A stretch of DNA of 38,042 nucleotides from Burkholderiales bacterium (GTDB lineage Bacteria > Pseudomonadota > Gammaproteobacteria > Burkholderiales > Burkholderiaceae_C): assembly GCA_025358485.1 (NCBI GenBank), contig JANYJJ010000201.1, positions 1 through 38,042 on the forward strand, given 5' to 3'. The notes under the pieces were generated by a model. That model made no database searches and had not been told where the DNA came from. It saw only the letters and a list, made by a program, of their open reading frames with translations. The position numbers and the translations under genes are program-made. Positions 17,872 through 26,588 of this stretch are shown piece after piece; positions within the stretch are counted from its first letter, which is position 1, and each line of letters starts with the position of its first letter.

Positions 17872-17983
17872 AAATAGAGCGAGGCGAAGGAGCCAGCCCA
17901 AGGAACCAGCCGAAAGCGCAGGTCTGAGCCGCGGTGCGATAGCGCGGGTCGGACTGCGAATCTGAGCTCGGCGCAGGAAGCGA

Positions 17984-18805
17984 ATGGCCACGCGATCAAA
18001 TATCCAACCCAGCGCTGGCCGCGGCAATCGCACTGCCTTGTCGCTCAAAGGCCGAGGCTTGGCTCTGTTGGCCCAACGCGACCACAGCCGCGTCGAGCTC
18101 AAGCGCAAGCTGATGCCGCACGCGCGGGCCATGGTGCTGGCGGAAATGGCTGCCGAGGCAGAGTCAGAACAGCGAGCGCAGACGCAATCAGGCCGATCTG
18201 AAACTACGCTTGAACCTCCACCTGAACCGACAACTGAGCCGACAACTGAACCGGCGTCCGCCCGCAACCGCGACCGCGAGCATGACCACGCGGTTCCGCC
18301 TAGCCCTGCCCCCCGCGACTACGCGGGCGCGCTCGGCGCTGCCACCCTCGACAACGTGAAAGCATCCAGCGCTGTCGACCGCGACAACGTGGACCCACCC
18401 AGCGCTGCCGCTCGCGACAACGTGGAGCCACCCAGCGCTGCCGCTCGCGTCGACGAAGTGCTCGACTGGCTGCAAGCGCGTGACTACCTCAGCGATGCGC
18501 GTTTTGCTGAAAGCCGTACCCATGCGCGCAGCGCGAAGTTTGGCAACATGCGCATTCGCCATGAGCTGTCGCAGCATGGCGTCACGCTGACACCCGAATC
18601 TGCTCAGCGCCTGAAAGACAGCGAGTTCGAACGCGCCAAGGAGCTGCAATCACGCAAGTTTGGCCGCCCGCCCGCCAACGCCCACGAGCACGCCAAGCAG
18701 TCACGCTTTTTGGCCGGGCGCGGTTTTTCGTCCGATGCCATCCGTCAAGTCATGAGGCTGGTGGGCCGGGCCCCGGTGATTGAACTGGACGAAGGCGAGG
18801 CGTAA
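17984..18805 (+). CDS. recX: RecA regulator RecX with long repetitive insert
   Basis: RecX binds and caps RecA filaments, limiting recombination and SOS activity. The product is 273 residues against roughly 150-200 for typical RecX. The first helix pair is at 26-44 (ALLAQRDHSRVELKRKL), and the conserved core resumes at 156 (VDEVLDWLQARDYLSDARF) and runs to the end (FLAGRGFSSDAIRQVM). Between them are about 110 residues of low-complexity sequence: Glu/Pro/Thr repeats, then three 11-residue units starting DNV. The conserved parts are all in frame, so the gene is probably functional. ATG 17984 has AGGAAG six bases upstream. It follows recA, as usual. Confidence 0.9.
   Translation: MATRSNIQPSAGRGNRTALSLKGRGLALLAQRDHSRVELKRKLMPHARAMVLAEMAAEAESEQRAQTQSGRSETTLEPPPEPTTEPTTEPASARNRDREHDHAVPPSPAPRDYAGALGAATLDNVKASSAVDRDNVDPPSAAARDNVEPPSAAARVDEVLDWLQARDYLSDARFAESRTHARSAKFGNMRIRHELSQHGVTLTPESAQRLKDSEFERAKELQSRKFGRPPANAHEHAKQSRFLAGRGFSSDAIRQVMRLVGRAPVIELDEGEA
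18350..18448 (+). repeat. Three 33-bp in-frame repeats within recX
   Basis: Units at 18350-18382, 18383-18415 and 18416-18448 each begin GACAACGTG. Units 2 and 3 differ at a single base, indicating recent duplication. Each encodes 11 residues (DNVxPPSAAAR), so copy-number change keeps the frame. Confidence 0.85.
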
Positions 18806-18836
18806 CGATTCCGCTGAATTGAGCCTAAGGCAGCCG

Positions 18837-18866
18837 CACACGCACACGCACACGCACACGCACACG
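18837..18866. repeat. Hexanucleotide microsatellite (CACACG)x5
   Basis: Five perfect copies of CACACG lie 31 bp after the recX stop, in the 273-bp gap before the DUF2889 gene. Otherwise that gap holds no recognisable gene or strong hairpin. The tract is likely length-variable between isolates. Confidence 0.9.
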
Positions 18867-19078
18867 CGAATCGGTCAAGACGCAGTCGCTTCCTACTTGC
18901 TGCGACCCAAATTTGCAGCTTTTGCTGCGGCGCAGCATGCTACATTCTTGGGCCGTTTTGGGTGCACTGACCCGGCTGCGCTGTCCTCAGCTGCCTTGCT
19001 GAACCCAGCGGTTCTCGCCCCCGACTTTTGCTCTTTATCTACAAACTCCACCGCGCGTTTGCGTCTGCGTTCAAACTG

Positions 19079-19642
19079 ATGGCCTTGCCCCCCGCTGCAC
19101 CCGAGCGTTTGCTCAAACACCGCCGAAACATCGACGTTCAGGTGTTTTCGCGCGGCAACGGCTTGTGGGAGGTTGACGCCCACATCACCGACGTGAAGAC
19201 GCGCGATGCCAAGCTCGCGGGCGGCCTGCGCAAAGCGGGCGATCCCATCCATGAAATGCTGCTGCGCTTGGTGGTGGACGAGCAATTCAATGTGCTCGAA
19301 TCCGGCGCGCAGACGCTGAAGATGCCTTATCCCGACCTCTGCGACCAGCACGGCGACGCGTATTCGGGCTTGGTCGGTCTCAACTTGTTGAAGGGCTTTC
19401 GGGCGGCGGCCAAAGAAGTTCTGGGCGGTGTGAAAGGCTGCACCCACATCACCGAGCTGTGCCAAGTGCTGCCGACTGCGGTGCTTCAAGCTTTCGTTGG
19501 CGAAGTGCGCGATTCGCGGGAAAATCCCGAGTCGGGCAAACGCCCGTTTCAAATCGACGCTTGCCATGCCTTGCGCTGTGACGGCGAGGCGGTGCGGTTG
19601 AATTACCCGCGCTGGTATCGTGCGCCCCAGTCTGCGAGCTGA
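19079..19642 (+). CDS. DUF2889 family protein
   Basis: The 187-residue cytosolic protein shows the DUF2889 pattern: [20 protein letters not shown] near the N-terminus, then [19 protein letters not shown], a Cys/His-containing [18 protein letters not shown] and the GCTHITELC segment before LPTAVLQAF. The conserved His and Cys residues could bind metal, but no activity is established for the family. The open frame extends to 19028; ATG 19079 fits the family start, although no strong ribosome-binding site precedes it. It sits between recX and sucC, a common position in Burkholderiales, and ends 83 bp before sucC. Confidence 0.85.
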   Translation: MALPPAAPERLLKHRRNIDVQVFSRGNGLWEVDAHITDVKTRDAKLAGGLRKAGDPIHEMLLRLVVDEQFNVLESGAQTLKMPYPDLCDQHGDAYSGLVGLNLLKGFRAAAKEVLGGVKGCTHITELCQVLPTAVLQAFVGEVRDSRENPESGKRPFQIDACHALRCDGEAVRLNYPRWYRAPQSAS

Positions 19643-19725
19643 CCCCGCGCATCGCCCTCCTCCGCAGTTTTCACCCTCAGCCTTCTCTCTCTTTCTCCCT
19701 TGCTTCCTCAGCGAAAGAACCCTCC

Positions 19726-20889
19726 ATGAAGATCCACGAATACCAAGGCAAGGAAATCTTGCGCCAATTCGGTGTGCCCGTGCCGCGCGGCTACCCCGCG
19801 TTCAGCATCCTCGAAGCTTCTGAGGCGGCTCAAAAACTCGGCGGCCCCGTGTGGGTGGTCAAAGCGCAAATTCACGCCGGCGGCCGCGGCAAAGGCGGTG
19901 GCGTCAAGCTGGCGCGCTCGATGGACCAAGTCAAAGCGCTGTCCACTGAAATCCTCGGCATGCAACTGGTCACCCACCAAACCGGACTGGTCGGCCAAAA
20001 AGTGCGCCGCTTACTTATCGAAGAAGGTGCCGACATCAAGAAGGAGTACTACGTTGCCGCCGTGACCGACCGCGCCACCCAGCGCGTGGCCATGATGGCC
20101 AGCTCCGAAGGCGGCATGGACATTGAAGAAGTAGCACACGCCACACCCGAGAAAATCCTCAAGGTGTTTGTCGACCCGGCACTGGGCCTGACCGACGCAC
20201 AAGGCATGGAACTCGCCAACGGCATTGGCGTGCCCGCCGCGTCACAAGCGCAAGCCGTCGATGTGCTGAAAAAGCTCTACGCCTGCTACATGGCCACCGA
20301 CTGCTCGCTGGCCGAGATCAACCCGCTGATCTTGGAAGGCAACGGCAACATCAAAGCGCTGGACGCCAAGTTCAACTTCGACGCCAACGCCCTGTTCCGC
20401 CACCCTGAAATCGTCGCCTACCGCGATCTCGACGAAGAAGACCCGGCCGAAATTGAAGCCAGCAAATTCGACCTGGCCTACATCCAGCTTGACGGCAACA
20501 TCGGCTGCTTGGTCAATGGTGCCGGTCTGGCCATGGCCACCATGGACACCATCAAGTTGTTCGGCGGTGAGCCCGCCAACTTCCTGGACGTGGGCGGCGG
20601 TGCCACGGCCGAAAAGGTGACCGAAGCTTTCAAAATCATGTTGGGCAACCCCAAGGTCGAGGCCATTTTGGTCAACATCTTCGGCGGCATCATGCGCTGC
20701 GACACCATTGCCGAAGGCGTGATTGCGGCCTGCAAAGCCGTCAACCTCAACGTGCCTCTCGTCGTGCGCATGAAGGGCACCAACGAAGACCTGGGCAAGA
20801 AAATGCTCAAGGATTCGGGCTTGCCCATCATCACCGCCGAGTCCATGGCCGACGCTGCCAAGGCCGTCATGACCGCTTTGAAGAAATAA
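19726..20889 (+). CDS. sucC: Succinyl-CoA ligase, beta subunit
   Basis: SucC is the ATP-grasp subunit of succinyl-CoA synthetase, which converts succinyl-CoA to succinate with formation of ATP or GTP in the TCA cycle. The 387-residue product begins [20 protein letters not shown], and has [18 protein letters not shown], the [11 protein letters not shown] metal-binding region, [20 protein letters not shown] and [10 protein letters not shown], all diagnostic. Length matches the usual 386-388. The start has GAAAG upstream. The 83-bp leader is pyrimidine-rich. sucD follows after 37 bp and the two are one operon. Confidence 0.98.
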   Translation: MKIHEYQGKEILRQFGVPVPRGYPAFSILEASEAAQKLGGPVWVVKAQIHAGGRGKGGGVKLARSMDQVKALSTEILGMQLVTHQTGLVGQKVRRLLIEEGADIKKEYYVAAVTDRATQRVAMMASSEGGMDIEEVAHATPEKILKVFVDPALGLTDAQGMELANGIGVPAASQAQAVDVLKKLYACYMATDCSLAEINPLILEGNGNIKALDAKFNFDANALFRHPEIVAYRDLDEEDPAEIEASKFDLAYIQLDGNIGCLVNGAGLAMATMDTIKLFGGEPANFLDVGGGATAEKVTEAFKIMLGNPKVEAILVNIFGGIMRCDTIAEGVIAACKAVNLNVPLVVRMKGTNEDLGKKMLKDSGLPIITAESMADAAKAVMTALKK

Positions 20890-20926
20890 AAGACCAGGAA
20901 CCGACGGAACCAAAAGAGAAAACACC

Positions 20927-21823
20927 ATGAGCATCCTGATCGATAAAAACACCCGCGTCATCACGCAAGGCATCACCGGCAAAACCGGCCAGTTCCACAC
21001 CCGTGGCTGCCGCGACTACGCGAACGGCAAAGACTGTTTTGTCGCGGGCGTGAACCCGAAAAAGGCTGGCGAAAACTTCGAAGGCATTCCGATTTTTGCC
21101 AACGTCACCGAAGCCGCCAAAAACACCGGCGCCAAGGTGAGCGTGATTTACGTGCCCCCCGCAGGCGCAGCCGCTGCCATTTGGGAAGCTGTTGAAGCCA
21201 ATCTCGATCTGGCCATCTGCATCACCGAAGGCATTCCCGTTAAAGACATGCTGGAAGTTCGCAATCGCATGCGCGCCAAGGAAGCCGCGGGCGGCAAAAA
21301 GACGCTGCTGCTTGGCCCCAATTGCCCCGGCCTCATCACGCCCGACCAAATCAAAATCGGCATCATGCCGGGCCACATTCACCGCCCCGGCCGCATCGGC
21401 GTGGTGTCGCGCTCGGGCACGCTCACGTATGAAGCGGTGGCGCAACTCACCGAGTTGGGCATCGGCCAATCGAGCGCTGTGGGCATCGGCGGTGACCCCA
21501 TCAACGGCCTCAAGCACATCGACATCATGCGTTTGTTCAACGACGACCCCCACACCGACGCCGTCATCATGATTGGCGAAATCGGCGGCCCCGATGAGGC
21601 CGAGGCGGCCATGTGGTGCAAGGCAAACATGAAAAAGCCCATCGTCGGTTTCATTGCTGGCGTGACCGCACCCGCTGGCAAGCGCATGGGTCACGCGGGC
21701 GCGCTGATCTCGGGCGGTGCTGACACGGCCGGCGCCAAGTTGGAGGTGATGGAGGCATGCGGCTTCACCGTCACGCGCAACCCGTCAGAGATGGGCAAAT
21801 TGTTGAAGGCGCTGTTGAAGTAA
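20927..21823 (+). CDS. sucD: Succinyl-CoA ligase, alpha subunit
   Basis: SucD carries the CoA-binding Rossmann domain and the phosphohistidine of succinyl-CoA synthetase. The 298-residue protein has [11 protein letters not shown] (15-25), VYVPP-type [28 protein letters not shown], and [14 protein letters not shown] with the phosphorylated His256. It follows sucC at 37 bp and has GAGAA eleven bases before the ATG. A strong intrinsic terminator lies just after the stop, closing the sucCD unit. Confidence 0.98.
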   Translation: MSILIDKNTRVITQGITGKTGQFHTRGCRDYANGKDCFVAGVNPKKAGENFEGIPIFANVTEAAKNTGAKVSVIYVPPAGAAAAIWEAVEANLDLAICITEGIPVKDMLEVRNRMRAKEAAGGKKTLLLGPNCPGLITPDQIKIGIMPGHIHRPGRIGVVSRSGTLTYEAVAQLTELGIGQSSAVGIGGDPINGLKHIDIMRLFNDDPHTDAVIMIGEIGGPDEAEAAMWCKANMKKPIVGFIAGVTAPAGKRMGHAGALISGGADTAGAKLEVMEACGFTVTRNPSEMGKLLKALLK

Positions 21824-21843
21824 TCCGCTCGCCTTTGGTGCAG

Positions 21844-21866
21844 AAGCCGCCGCTCGGCGGCTTTTT
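21844..21866 (+). terminator. Intrinsic terminator of sucCD
   Basis: AAGCCGCC (21844-21851) and GGCGGCTT (21856-21863) form an 8-bp stem with a GCTC loop, running into TTTTT. The position 20 bp after the sucD stop is ideal. Confidence 0.9.
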
Positions 21867-21957
21867 GTTTTGCAGGGGCGGCTGTGGAAACTACAGACGC
21901 TGGCGGCGAACACGTCGCCCACAATCCATTCAAAATTCACTTTAGAAAGTCATCACC

Positions 21958-22665
21958 ATGGACTTGAGTTCAGGCGCGCTGTGGGGCGCATTCGGCGCCA
22001 TCGTTTTTGCCAACATCTTGCTGTCTGGCGACAACGCAGTGGTCATTGCGATGGCCGCGCGCTCGCTGCCCAAGGAGCAGCAAGGCAAGGCCATCTTTTG
22101 GGGCAGCGCTGCTGCCATAGTCATGCGCGTGGTGTTGACCATCGTCGCAGTGCAGTTGCTGCAAGTGCCGTATTTGAAGATCATTGGCGGCGTTGCGCTG
22201 CTGTGGATAGGCGTTCAGTTGCTGTCCAGTGGCGACGATCATTCCGACATTAAATCTGCCGGCACCATGGGCGCTGCCATACGAACCATCTTGGTGGCTG
22301 ACCTAGTGATGAGCGTTGACAACGTTTTGGCCGTTGCAGGTGCCGCAGATCGCGCGCCCGAGGCCTATCGCCTTCCCTTGCTCATCGTCGGCCTGGCGCT
22401 GTCCATTCCGCTGATCATCGCGGGCAGCACGCTGCTGATGAAAGTCATGGACCGCTTCCCCGTCATCATCACCATGGGCGCGGCGCTGTTGGGTTTTTTG
22501 GCGGGCCAAATGTTCGTCAGCGATCCGGTTACTAGCGCCTGGTTTCACACCAACATGCCCGAGGCAGACTTTATTTTCGGTGGGCTTGGCGCGGTCTTCG
22601 TTGTGGGCTTGGGGATGTGGCTGCAGCGCCGAGGTCAGGCCGCAAAACCGGAAAAGTCCGCCTGA
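21958..22665 (+). CDS. TerC/YjbE family integral membrane protein
   Basis: The 235-residue inner-membrane protein has about seven hydrophobic segments. The family motifs are ILLSGDNAVVIAMAARSLP near the N-terminus and LVMSVDNVLAVAGAA in the middle; paired acidic residues in these segments (SGDN, SVDN) are typical. Relatives are implicated in metal ion (manganese, calcium) export or tellurite resistance, and some load metals onto exported enzymes. The start ATG 21958 follows AGAAAG. The 91-nt leader contains two short hairpins (21882-21896, 21905-21919), but I did not recognise the yybP-ykoY manganese riboswitch that precedes some relatives. Confidence 0.9.
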   Translation: MDLSSGALWGAFGAIVFANILLSGDNAVVIAMAARSLPKEQQGKAIFWGSAAAIVMRVVLTIVAVQLLQVPYLKIIGGVALLWIGVQLLSSGDDHSDIKSAGTMGAAIRTILVADLVMSVDNVLAVAGAADRAPEAYRLPLLIVGLALSIPLIIAGSTLLMKVMDRFPVIITMGAALLGFLAGQMFVSDPVTSAWFHTNMPEADFIFGGLGAVFVVGLGMWLQRRGQAAKPEKSA

Positions 22666-22737
22666 TCCATCGATCGCTCGAACGCCCCGGCAGCTAATCT
22701 GCTGCCTCCACACAGTATTGAGGCGCTGCGATCACAG

Positions 22738-24015
22738 ATGGACGCGTTGTATGGGCTGTACGGGCTGTTCACCCCTCAAAACACAGCTCTGTTGGCCGGC
22801 TTGTGTGCACTTGCCGCCTACTTCGTTTTTTTGGTGCCGCGTTTGTCGCCGCAGGCACAGCGCGGTGGGCTGATGGCGATGTGTGCTGGCGCGCTCGCGC
22901 TGGCTTGGTCGTGGCCCACAGGCTCCTTGTTGGCATTCACTTTTCCGCTGGCCCTGGCTTTTGGGCACTTGGGGCGATGGACGGCACGGCGGGCTGTCGC
23001 GCCTGCGCAGGCAAGCGGCGCTGCCGCCGCGCCACTGCCCGAAGCGAACCTCCCGCCTTCGTCTGATGAGGTGCCCAAGGTGGGCCCAACACTCGGCCGC
23101 TACCGCATCGAACGTCAAATCGGCAAAGGTGCCATGGGCGCGGTTTATTTGGCGCACGACCCCAAAATTGGCCGCCCTGTGGCCATCAAAACACTCGCCC
23201 TGAGCCGTGACTTTGAAGGCGAAGAACTGACCAACGCTCGCGCCCGCTTTTTTCGCGAAGCCGAGCTGGCGGGCCGCTTGAAGCACCCCGACATCGTCAC
23301 TATTTTTGATGCCGACGAAGACCAAGGTTTGGCCTTCATTGCGATGGAGTTCTTGACCGGGGCCGACCTTGTGCCCTACACCCATGCAAGCAAACTGTTG
23401 CCGGTGCCGCAGGTGTTGATGCTGGTGGCGCGGGTGGCGCAAGCCTTGGCCCACGCACACAGCCTGGGCGTGGTGCACCGTGACATCAAGCCCGCCAACG
23501 TGATGATCGACGTGGCCACCCACGTGGTCAAAGTCACCGACTTCGGCATCGCCCAGGTTTGCGATGCAGTGCGCACGCGCACCGGCATCGTGATGGGGTC
23601 GCCGCTGTACATGTCGCCCGAGCAGTTGTCGGGCGAACGCTTGGACGGTCGGTCTGACCTCTACTCGCTGGGTGTGATGCTTTACCAATTGCTGACCGGG
23701 CGCTTGCCGCACGAATCGCCGTCCATGGGCACCTTGTTGCGCCAAATTGCGCAAGACGCTGCGCCCGACGTGCGCTCCATCCGGCCGGAATTGCCCGCCG
23801 CTTTGGCCGACGTGGTGGCCCTTGCGCTGCAAAAGCGCGCCGCCTACCGTTACGCCGACGGCCTGCAAATGGCCGACGACTTGCAAGCCGTCCTGCTTTT
23901 GCTGAACCCGCCGTCAGCGTCGCGCACGCGCCGCGTTGTGCCTGTGGAGGTGGCAGACGGTCTGCAAGTCAGCCAGCCCAGCCCAGATTTGGAAGCCACG
24001 GTTCGCCTTCGTTGA
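22738..24015 (+). CDS. Membrane-anchored Ser/Thr protein kinase
   Basis: The 425-residue protein has two or three N-terminal membrane segments (about 15-34, 43-57 and 62-78), a Pro/Ala linker, and a Hanks-type kinase domain from about 121. The glycine loop is GKGAMGAV (129-136), then catalytic Lys151 in VAIKTL, HRDIKPANV (Asp249), DFG (268-270) and SPLYMSPEQL in the activation segment. All key residues are present, so it should be active. Unlike many bacterial kinases, the membrane anchor precedes the kinase domain, and no extracellular sensor domain is visible. The last seven residues, EATVRLR, form a likely phosphothreonine motif for a FHA domain. A phosphatase and a FHA protein follow on the same strand, with gaps of 93 and 130 bp. 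Confidence 0.93.
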   Translation: MDALYGLYGLFTPQNTALLAGLCALAAYFVFLVPRLSPQAQRGGLMAMCAGALALAWSWPTGSLLAFTFPLALAFGHLGRWTARRAVAPAQASGAAAAPLPEANLPPSSDEVPKVGPTLGRYRIERQIGKGAMGAVYLAHDPKIGRPVAIKTLALSRDFEGEELTNARARFFREAELAGRLKHPDIVTIFDADEDQGLAFIAMEFLTGADLVPYTHASKLLPVPQVLMLVARVAQALAHAHSLGVVHRDIKPANVMIDVATHVVKVTDFGIAQVCDAVRTRTGIVMGSPLYMSPEQLSGERLDGRSDLYSLGVMLYQLLTGRLPHESPSMGTLLRQIAQDAAPDVRSIRPELPAALADVVALALQKRAAYRYADGLQMADDLQAVLLLLNPPSASRTRRVVPVEVADGLQVSQPSPDLEATVRLR

Positions 24016-24108
24016 GGCCCGTCGAGGCACAATCGCGGCTGTCACCACAGCGTCAGAATTCACGACGGGACTGCCTGCCCCGTATGGAATTCGCAAGAAG
24101 CACACGCC

Positions 24109-24891
24109 ATGAGTTTTGAGTTTTTTTGCGCCACCGACACCGGTCGCGCCCGCAACAACAACGAAGACTCGGTCTCGATGGACGAGGCTGCATCCTTGAT
24201 CGTATTGGCAGACGGCATGGGCGGCTACAACGCTGGCGAAGTGGCCAGTGGCATGGCCACCTCTTTCCTCACCACCGAGCTGGGCCGCTGGTTGCGCGAG
24301 GCCTCAAGCACTGCGCTGGACACTGATGTCAAGCGCGCCATGGACATCTGCGTTGACAACGGCAACCGAGCCATCTTCAACGCAGCCAATTCCAACCCGC
24401 AGTACGCTGGCATGGGCACGACCTTGGTGGTGGCCGTCTTCCGCGACAGCCGTTTGCTGCTCGGCCATGTGGGTGATTCGCGCGGCTACCGGCTGCGGGC
24501 CGGGCGCTTGGTGCAAATCACGCACGACCATTCTTTGCTGCAAGAACAAATCGACGCCGGGTTGATCACGGTCGAGCAAGCGGCCTTCTCCGCGAACAAA
24601 AATTTGGTCACGCGCGCCGTGGGCGTTGAAGACACCGTGCTGCTTGAAACTCATGTGCACGAAGTCATGCCGGGCGACCTGTATCTGCTGTGCTCAGACG
24701 GTTTGTCTGACATGTTGGACGACGAGAGCATCTCGCAACTCTTGCAAGCGTGTGACTCTTTGGACGAAGCGGCGGGTGCGTTGATCGATGCAGCCAATGA
24801 CGCGGGCGGCAAAGACAATATTTCGGTGATACTGGCGCGCGGTCGCAGCAGCAGCACGGCCAGCCGGTCGTGGTGGCCCTTCCGCAAATGA
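24109..24891 (+). CDS. PP2C-family Ser/Thr phosphatase
   Basis: This soluble metal-dependent phosphatase of 260 residues would reverse the neighbouring kinase. Motifs in order: NNNEDS near residue 17, LADGMGGYNAGEVAS (33-47) with metal-binding Asp and Gly, GMGTTLV, HVGDSRGYRL, NLVTRAVG, CSDGLSDML and AANDAGGKDNISVIL. These cover the metal-coordinating aspartates of PP2C (PppA/Stp type). The ATG has AAGAAG upstream. The gene lies between the kinase and the FHA gene, a typical kinase-phosphatase-FHA set. Confidence 0.95.
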   Translation: MSFEFFCATDTGRARNNNEDSVSMDEAASLIVLADGMGGYNAGEVASGMATSFLTTELGRWLREASSTALDTDVKRAMDICVDNGNRAIFNAANSNPQYAGMGTTLVVAVFRDSRLLLGHVGDSRGYRLRAGRLVQITHDHSLLQEQIDAGLITVEQAAFSANKNLVTRAVGVEDTVLLETHVHEVMPGDLYLLCSDGLSDMLDDESISQLLQACDSLDEAAGALIDAANDAGGKDNISVILARGRSSSTASRSWWPFRK

Positions 24892-25021
24892 CAGCACGTG
24901 ACTGAAAGCGGTCGCAGGCAGGCTCAAAATGACGCTGTAGAACGTGATTTTGGGGCGAGATCAAAAGCGGCAAAACCTGCCGACAAGGCAAATTTCTGAC
25001 TGAGACTTTGGGGTGTTGAGC

Positions 25022-25687
25022 ATGGGCAAACTGGTGGTGTCGTTGGACGGTGTGGTGATCAAGGAAGTCCAAATCACCAAGGACAAAACAACGCTCGGTC
25101 GCCGTCCGTACAACGACATCGTCATCGACAACTTGGCCGTCAGCGGCGAGCACGCGGTGCTGCAAATGGTGGGCGCAGACGTGTTCATCGAAGATCTCAA
25201 CAGCACCAACGGCACGTACATCAACGGCAAGGCCGTGAAGAAGCAGCTGCTGGCCCACAACGACACCGTGGAGATCGGAAAATACAAGATCAAGTACATC
25301 GTCGACGACGGCGTTGATTACGAGAAAACCATGGTTCTGAAGCCTGGTTCTATTGCGGCTCAGCCCGGTGCTGTGGCACAGGGCATGGGCTCGGCATCGG
25401 GATTTGGCTCACTGGGTGCGTCCAATTTGCCCGGCATCATCAAGGTGTTGAACGGCGCGGCGGCGGGTCGCGAAGTGCAGTTGTCGAAGGTCGTCACCAC
25501 GGTGGGCAAACCCGGTGTGCAGGTGGCGTCAATCACCAAACGCCCGAGCGGCTATGTGCTGGCCCACGTCGAAGGCACCTTGCGCCCCACCGTCAACGGC
25601 AACCCGCTGATGGGTGAAACCGTGAGCCTGAAGAGCGGCGACGTGATCGAACTCGCGGGCACGCAAATGCAGTTCATTCAGAACTGA
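25022..25687 (+). CDS. FHA-domain protein with second degenerate FHA-like domain
   Basis: The 221-residue protein has an N-terminal FHA domain, the phosphothreonine-binding fold: TTLGRRPYNDIVI (Arg27), SGEHAVL (Ser41, His44) and DLNSTNGTYING (58-69). All phosphate-contacting residues are present. The linker contains EKTMVLK (101-107), similar to the EATVRLR end of the upstream kinase. Residues about 134-221 look like a second FHA fold (VLNGAAAGREVQLSKVVTTVG, then GDVIELAGTQMQF), but the Arg and Ser/His of the binding site are missing, so it may not bind phosphopeptide. ATG 25022 is chosen over TTG 25013. It probably reads out kinase activity; the output target is unknown. Confidence 0.9.
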   Translation: MGKLVVSLDGVVIKEVQITKDKTTLGRRPYNDIVIDNLAVSGEHAVLQMVGADVFIEDLNSTNGTYINGKAVKKQLLAHNDTVEIGKYKIKYIVDDGVDYEKTMVLKPGSIAAQPGAVAQGMGSASGFGSLGASNLPGIIKVLNGAAAGREVQLSKVVTTVGKPGVQVASITKRPSGYVLAHVEGTLRPTVNGNPLMGETVSLKSGDVIELAGTQMQFIQN

Positions 25688-25787
25688 GGCTCTCGGCGTC
25701 GCTGGCTCTGCAAGATAAGGGGCAAGTGACCGGCAAACGAGAACTAGGCCGCTTGCGCGCATCGGCGACTGGCTTCACCATCAAGGC

Positions 25788-26570
25788 ATGAAAGTTCGCG
25801 TTCTCGGTTGCTCTGGTGCGATTGCTGCGGGCAGCAAAACCACTTCGTTTTTGCTGAATGAGTCGGTGCTGGTAGACGCAGGCACCGGCGTTGGTGATTT
25901 GAGCTTGATTGAGTTGGCGCGCATCGACCACATCGTGGTCAGCCACTCTCACCTGGATCACATTCTGTCCATCGGCCTGCTGGCCGACAGCGTCATGCGG
26001 CTGCGCAGCGCGCAAGGTCGCCCGCCCATCGGCGTGCATGCCTTGCCTGCCACCTTGGCTGCCTTGCGAACCCACATCTTCAACGGCGTGATCTGGCCCG
26101 ACTTCACTCGCTTGCCAAGCGCCGCGGCACCCATCTTGGCTCTGCACGCTTTCGAGATTGGCGACCGTTTGAGTTTGGCTGGCCTGACCATCGACGTGCT
26201 CGAAGCTGTGCACACCGTGCCGGCGGTGGGGTTTGCCGTGCGCGGCCAAGCGGCTGGCGCTTGGTGGGTGTTCACTGGCGACACCGGCCCCAACCCAGCA
26301 CTGTGGCAGCGCCTGCAAGGCCGCCGCTTGGCGCATGTGGTGATAGAAACCGCCTTCAGCGACGAAGAATCTACCCTGGCCCGCATCAGCAGCCATTTGC
26401 ACCCTGCTGCGTTGGAAGCCGAGCTGCGCCAAATCGAAGGCAGCGTCGATGTGCACATCACCCACATCAAACCTGGCGAGGTAGACGCTGTGATGCGTCA
26501 GATCGGCATGCTGCAAACCGCGCACCGCATTCATGCCTTGACGGCGGGCCAGGTGCTGCACATCGATTGA
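25788..26570 (+). CDS. Metallo-beta-lactamase-fold hydrolase, cyclic-nucleotide phosphodiesterase-like
   Basis: The 260-residue cytosolic protein has a metallo-beta-lactamase fold with dinuclear metal motif HSHLDH (53-58), a further His in AVHTVPAVGF, Asp in VFTGDTGPN, and late His residues in SSHLHP and ITHIKPGE. The HxHLDH-ILS block resembles the class II 3',5'-cyclic-nucleotide phosphodiesterase signature, but the rest of that signature is only partly met. Cyclic AMP hydrolysis is therefore a guess; other RNase Z-like roles are possible. It begins 100 bp after the FHA gene on the same strand and 18 bp before chrA, and may extend the signalling operon. Confidence 0.8.
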   Translation: MKVRVLGCSGAIAAGSKTTSFLLNESVLVDAGTGVGDLSLIELARIDHIVVSHSHLDHILSIGLLADSVMRLRSAQGRPPIGVHALPATLAALRTHIFNGVIWPDFTRLPSAAAPILALHAFEIGDRLSLAGLTIDVLEAVHTVPAVGFAVRGQAAGAWWVFTGDTGPNPALWQRLQGRRLAHVVIETAFSDEESTLARISSHLHPAALEAELRQIEGSVDVHITHIKPGEVDAVMRQIGMLQTAHRIHALTAGQVLHID

Positions 26571-26588
26571 AGCGGGCCAGCCCTCAAA

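Noticed and set aside
21867..21957. yybP-ykoY manganese riboswitch ahead of the TerC gene
   Set aside because: Two short hairpins are present, but the conserved loop sequences of that riboswitch were not recognised and the leader is only 91 nt.
22738..25687. Type VI secretion regulatory module
   Set aside because: Kinase, phosphatase and FHA genes are present, but no T6SS structural genes occur in the window and the FHA protein lacks the architecture of T6SS Fha.
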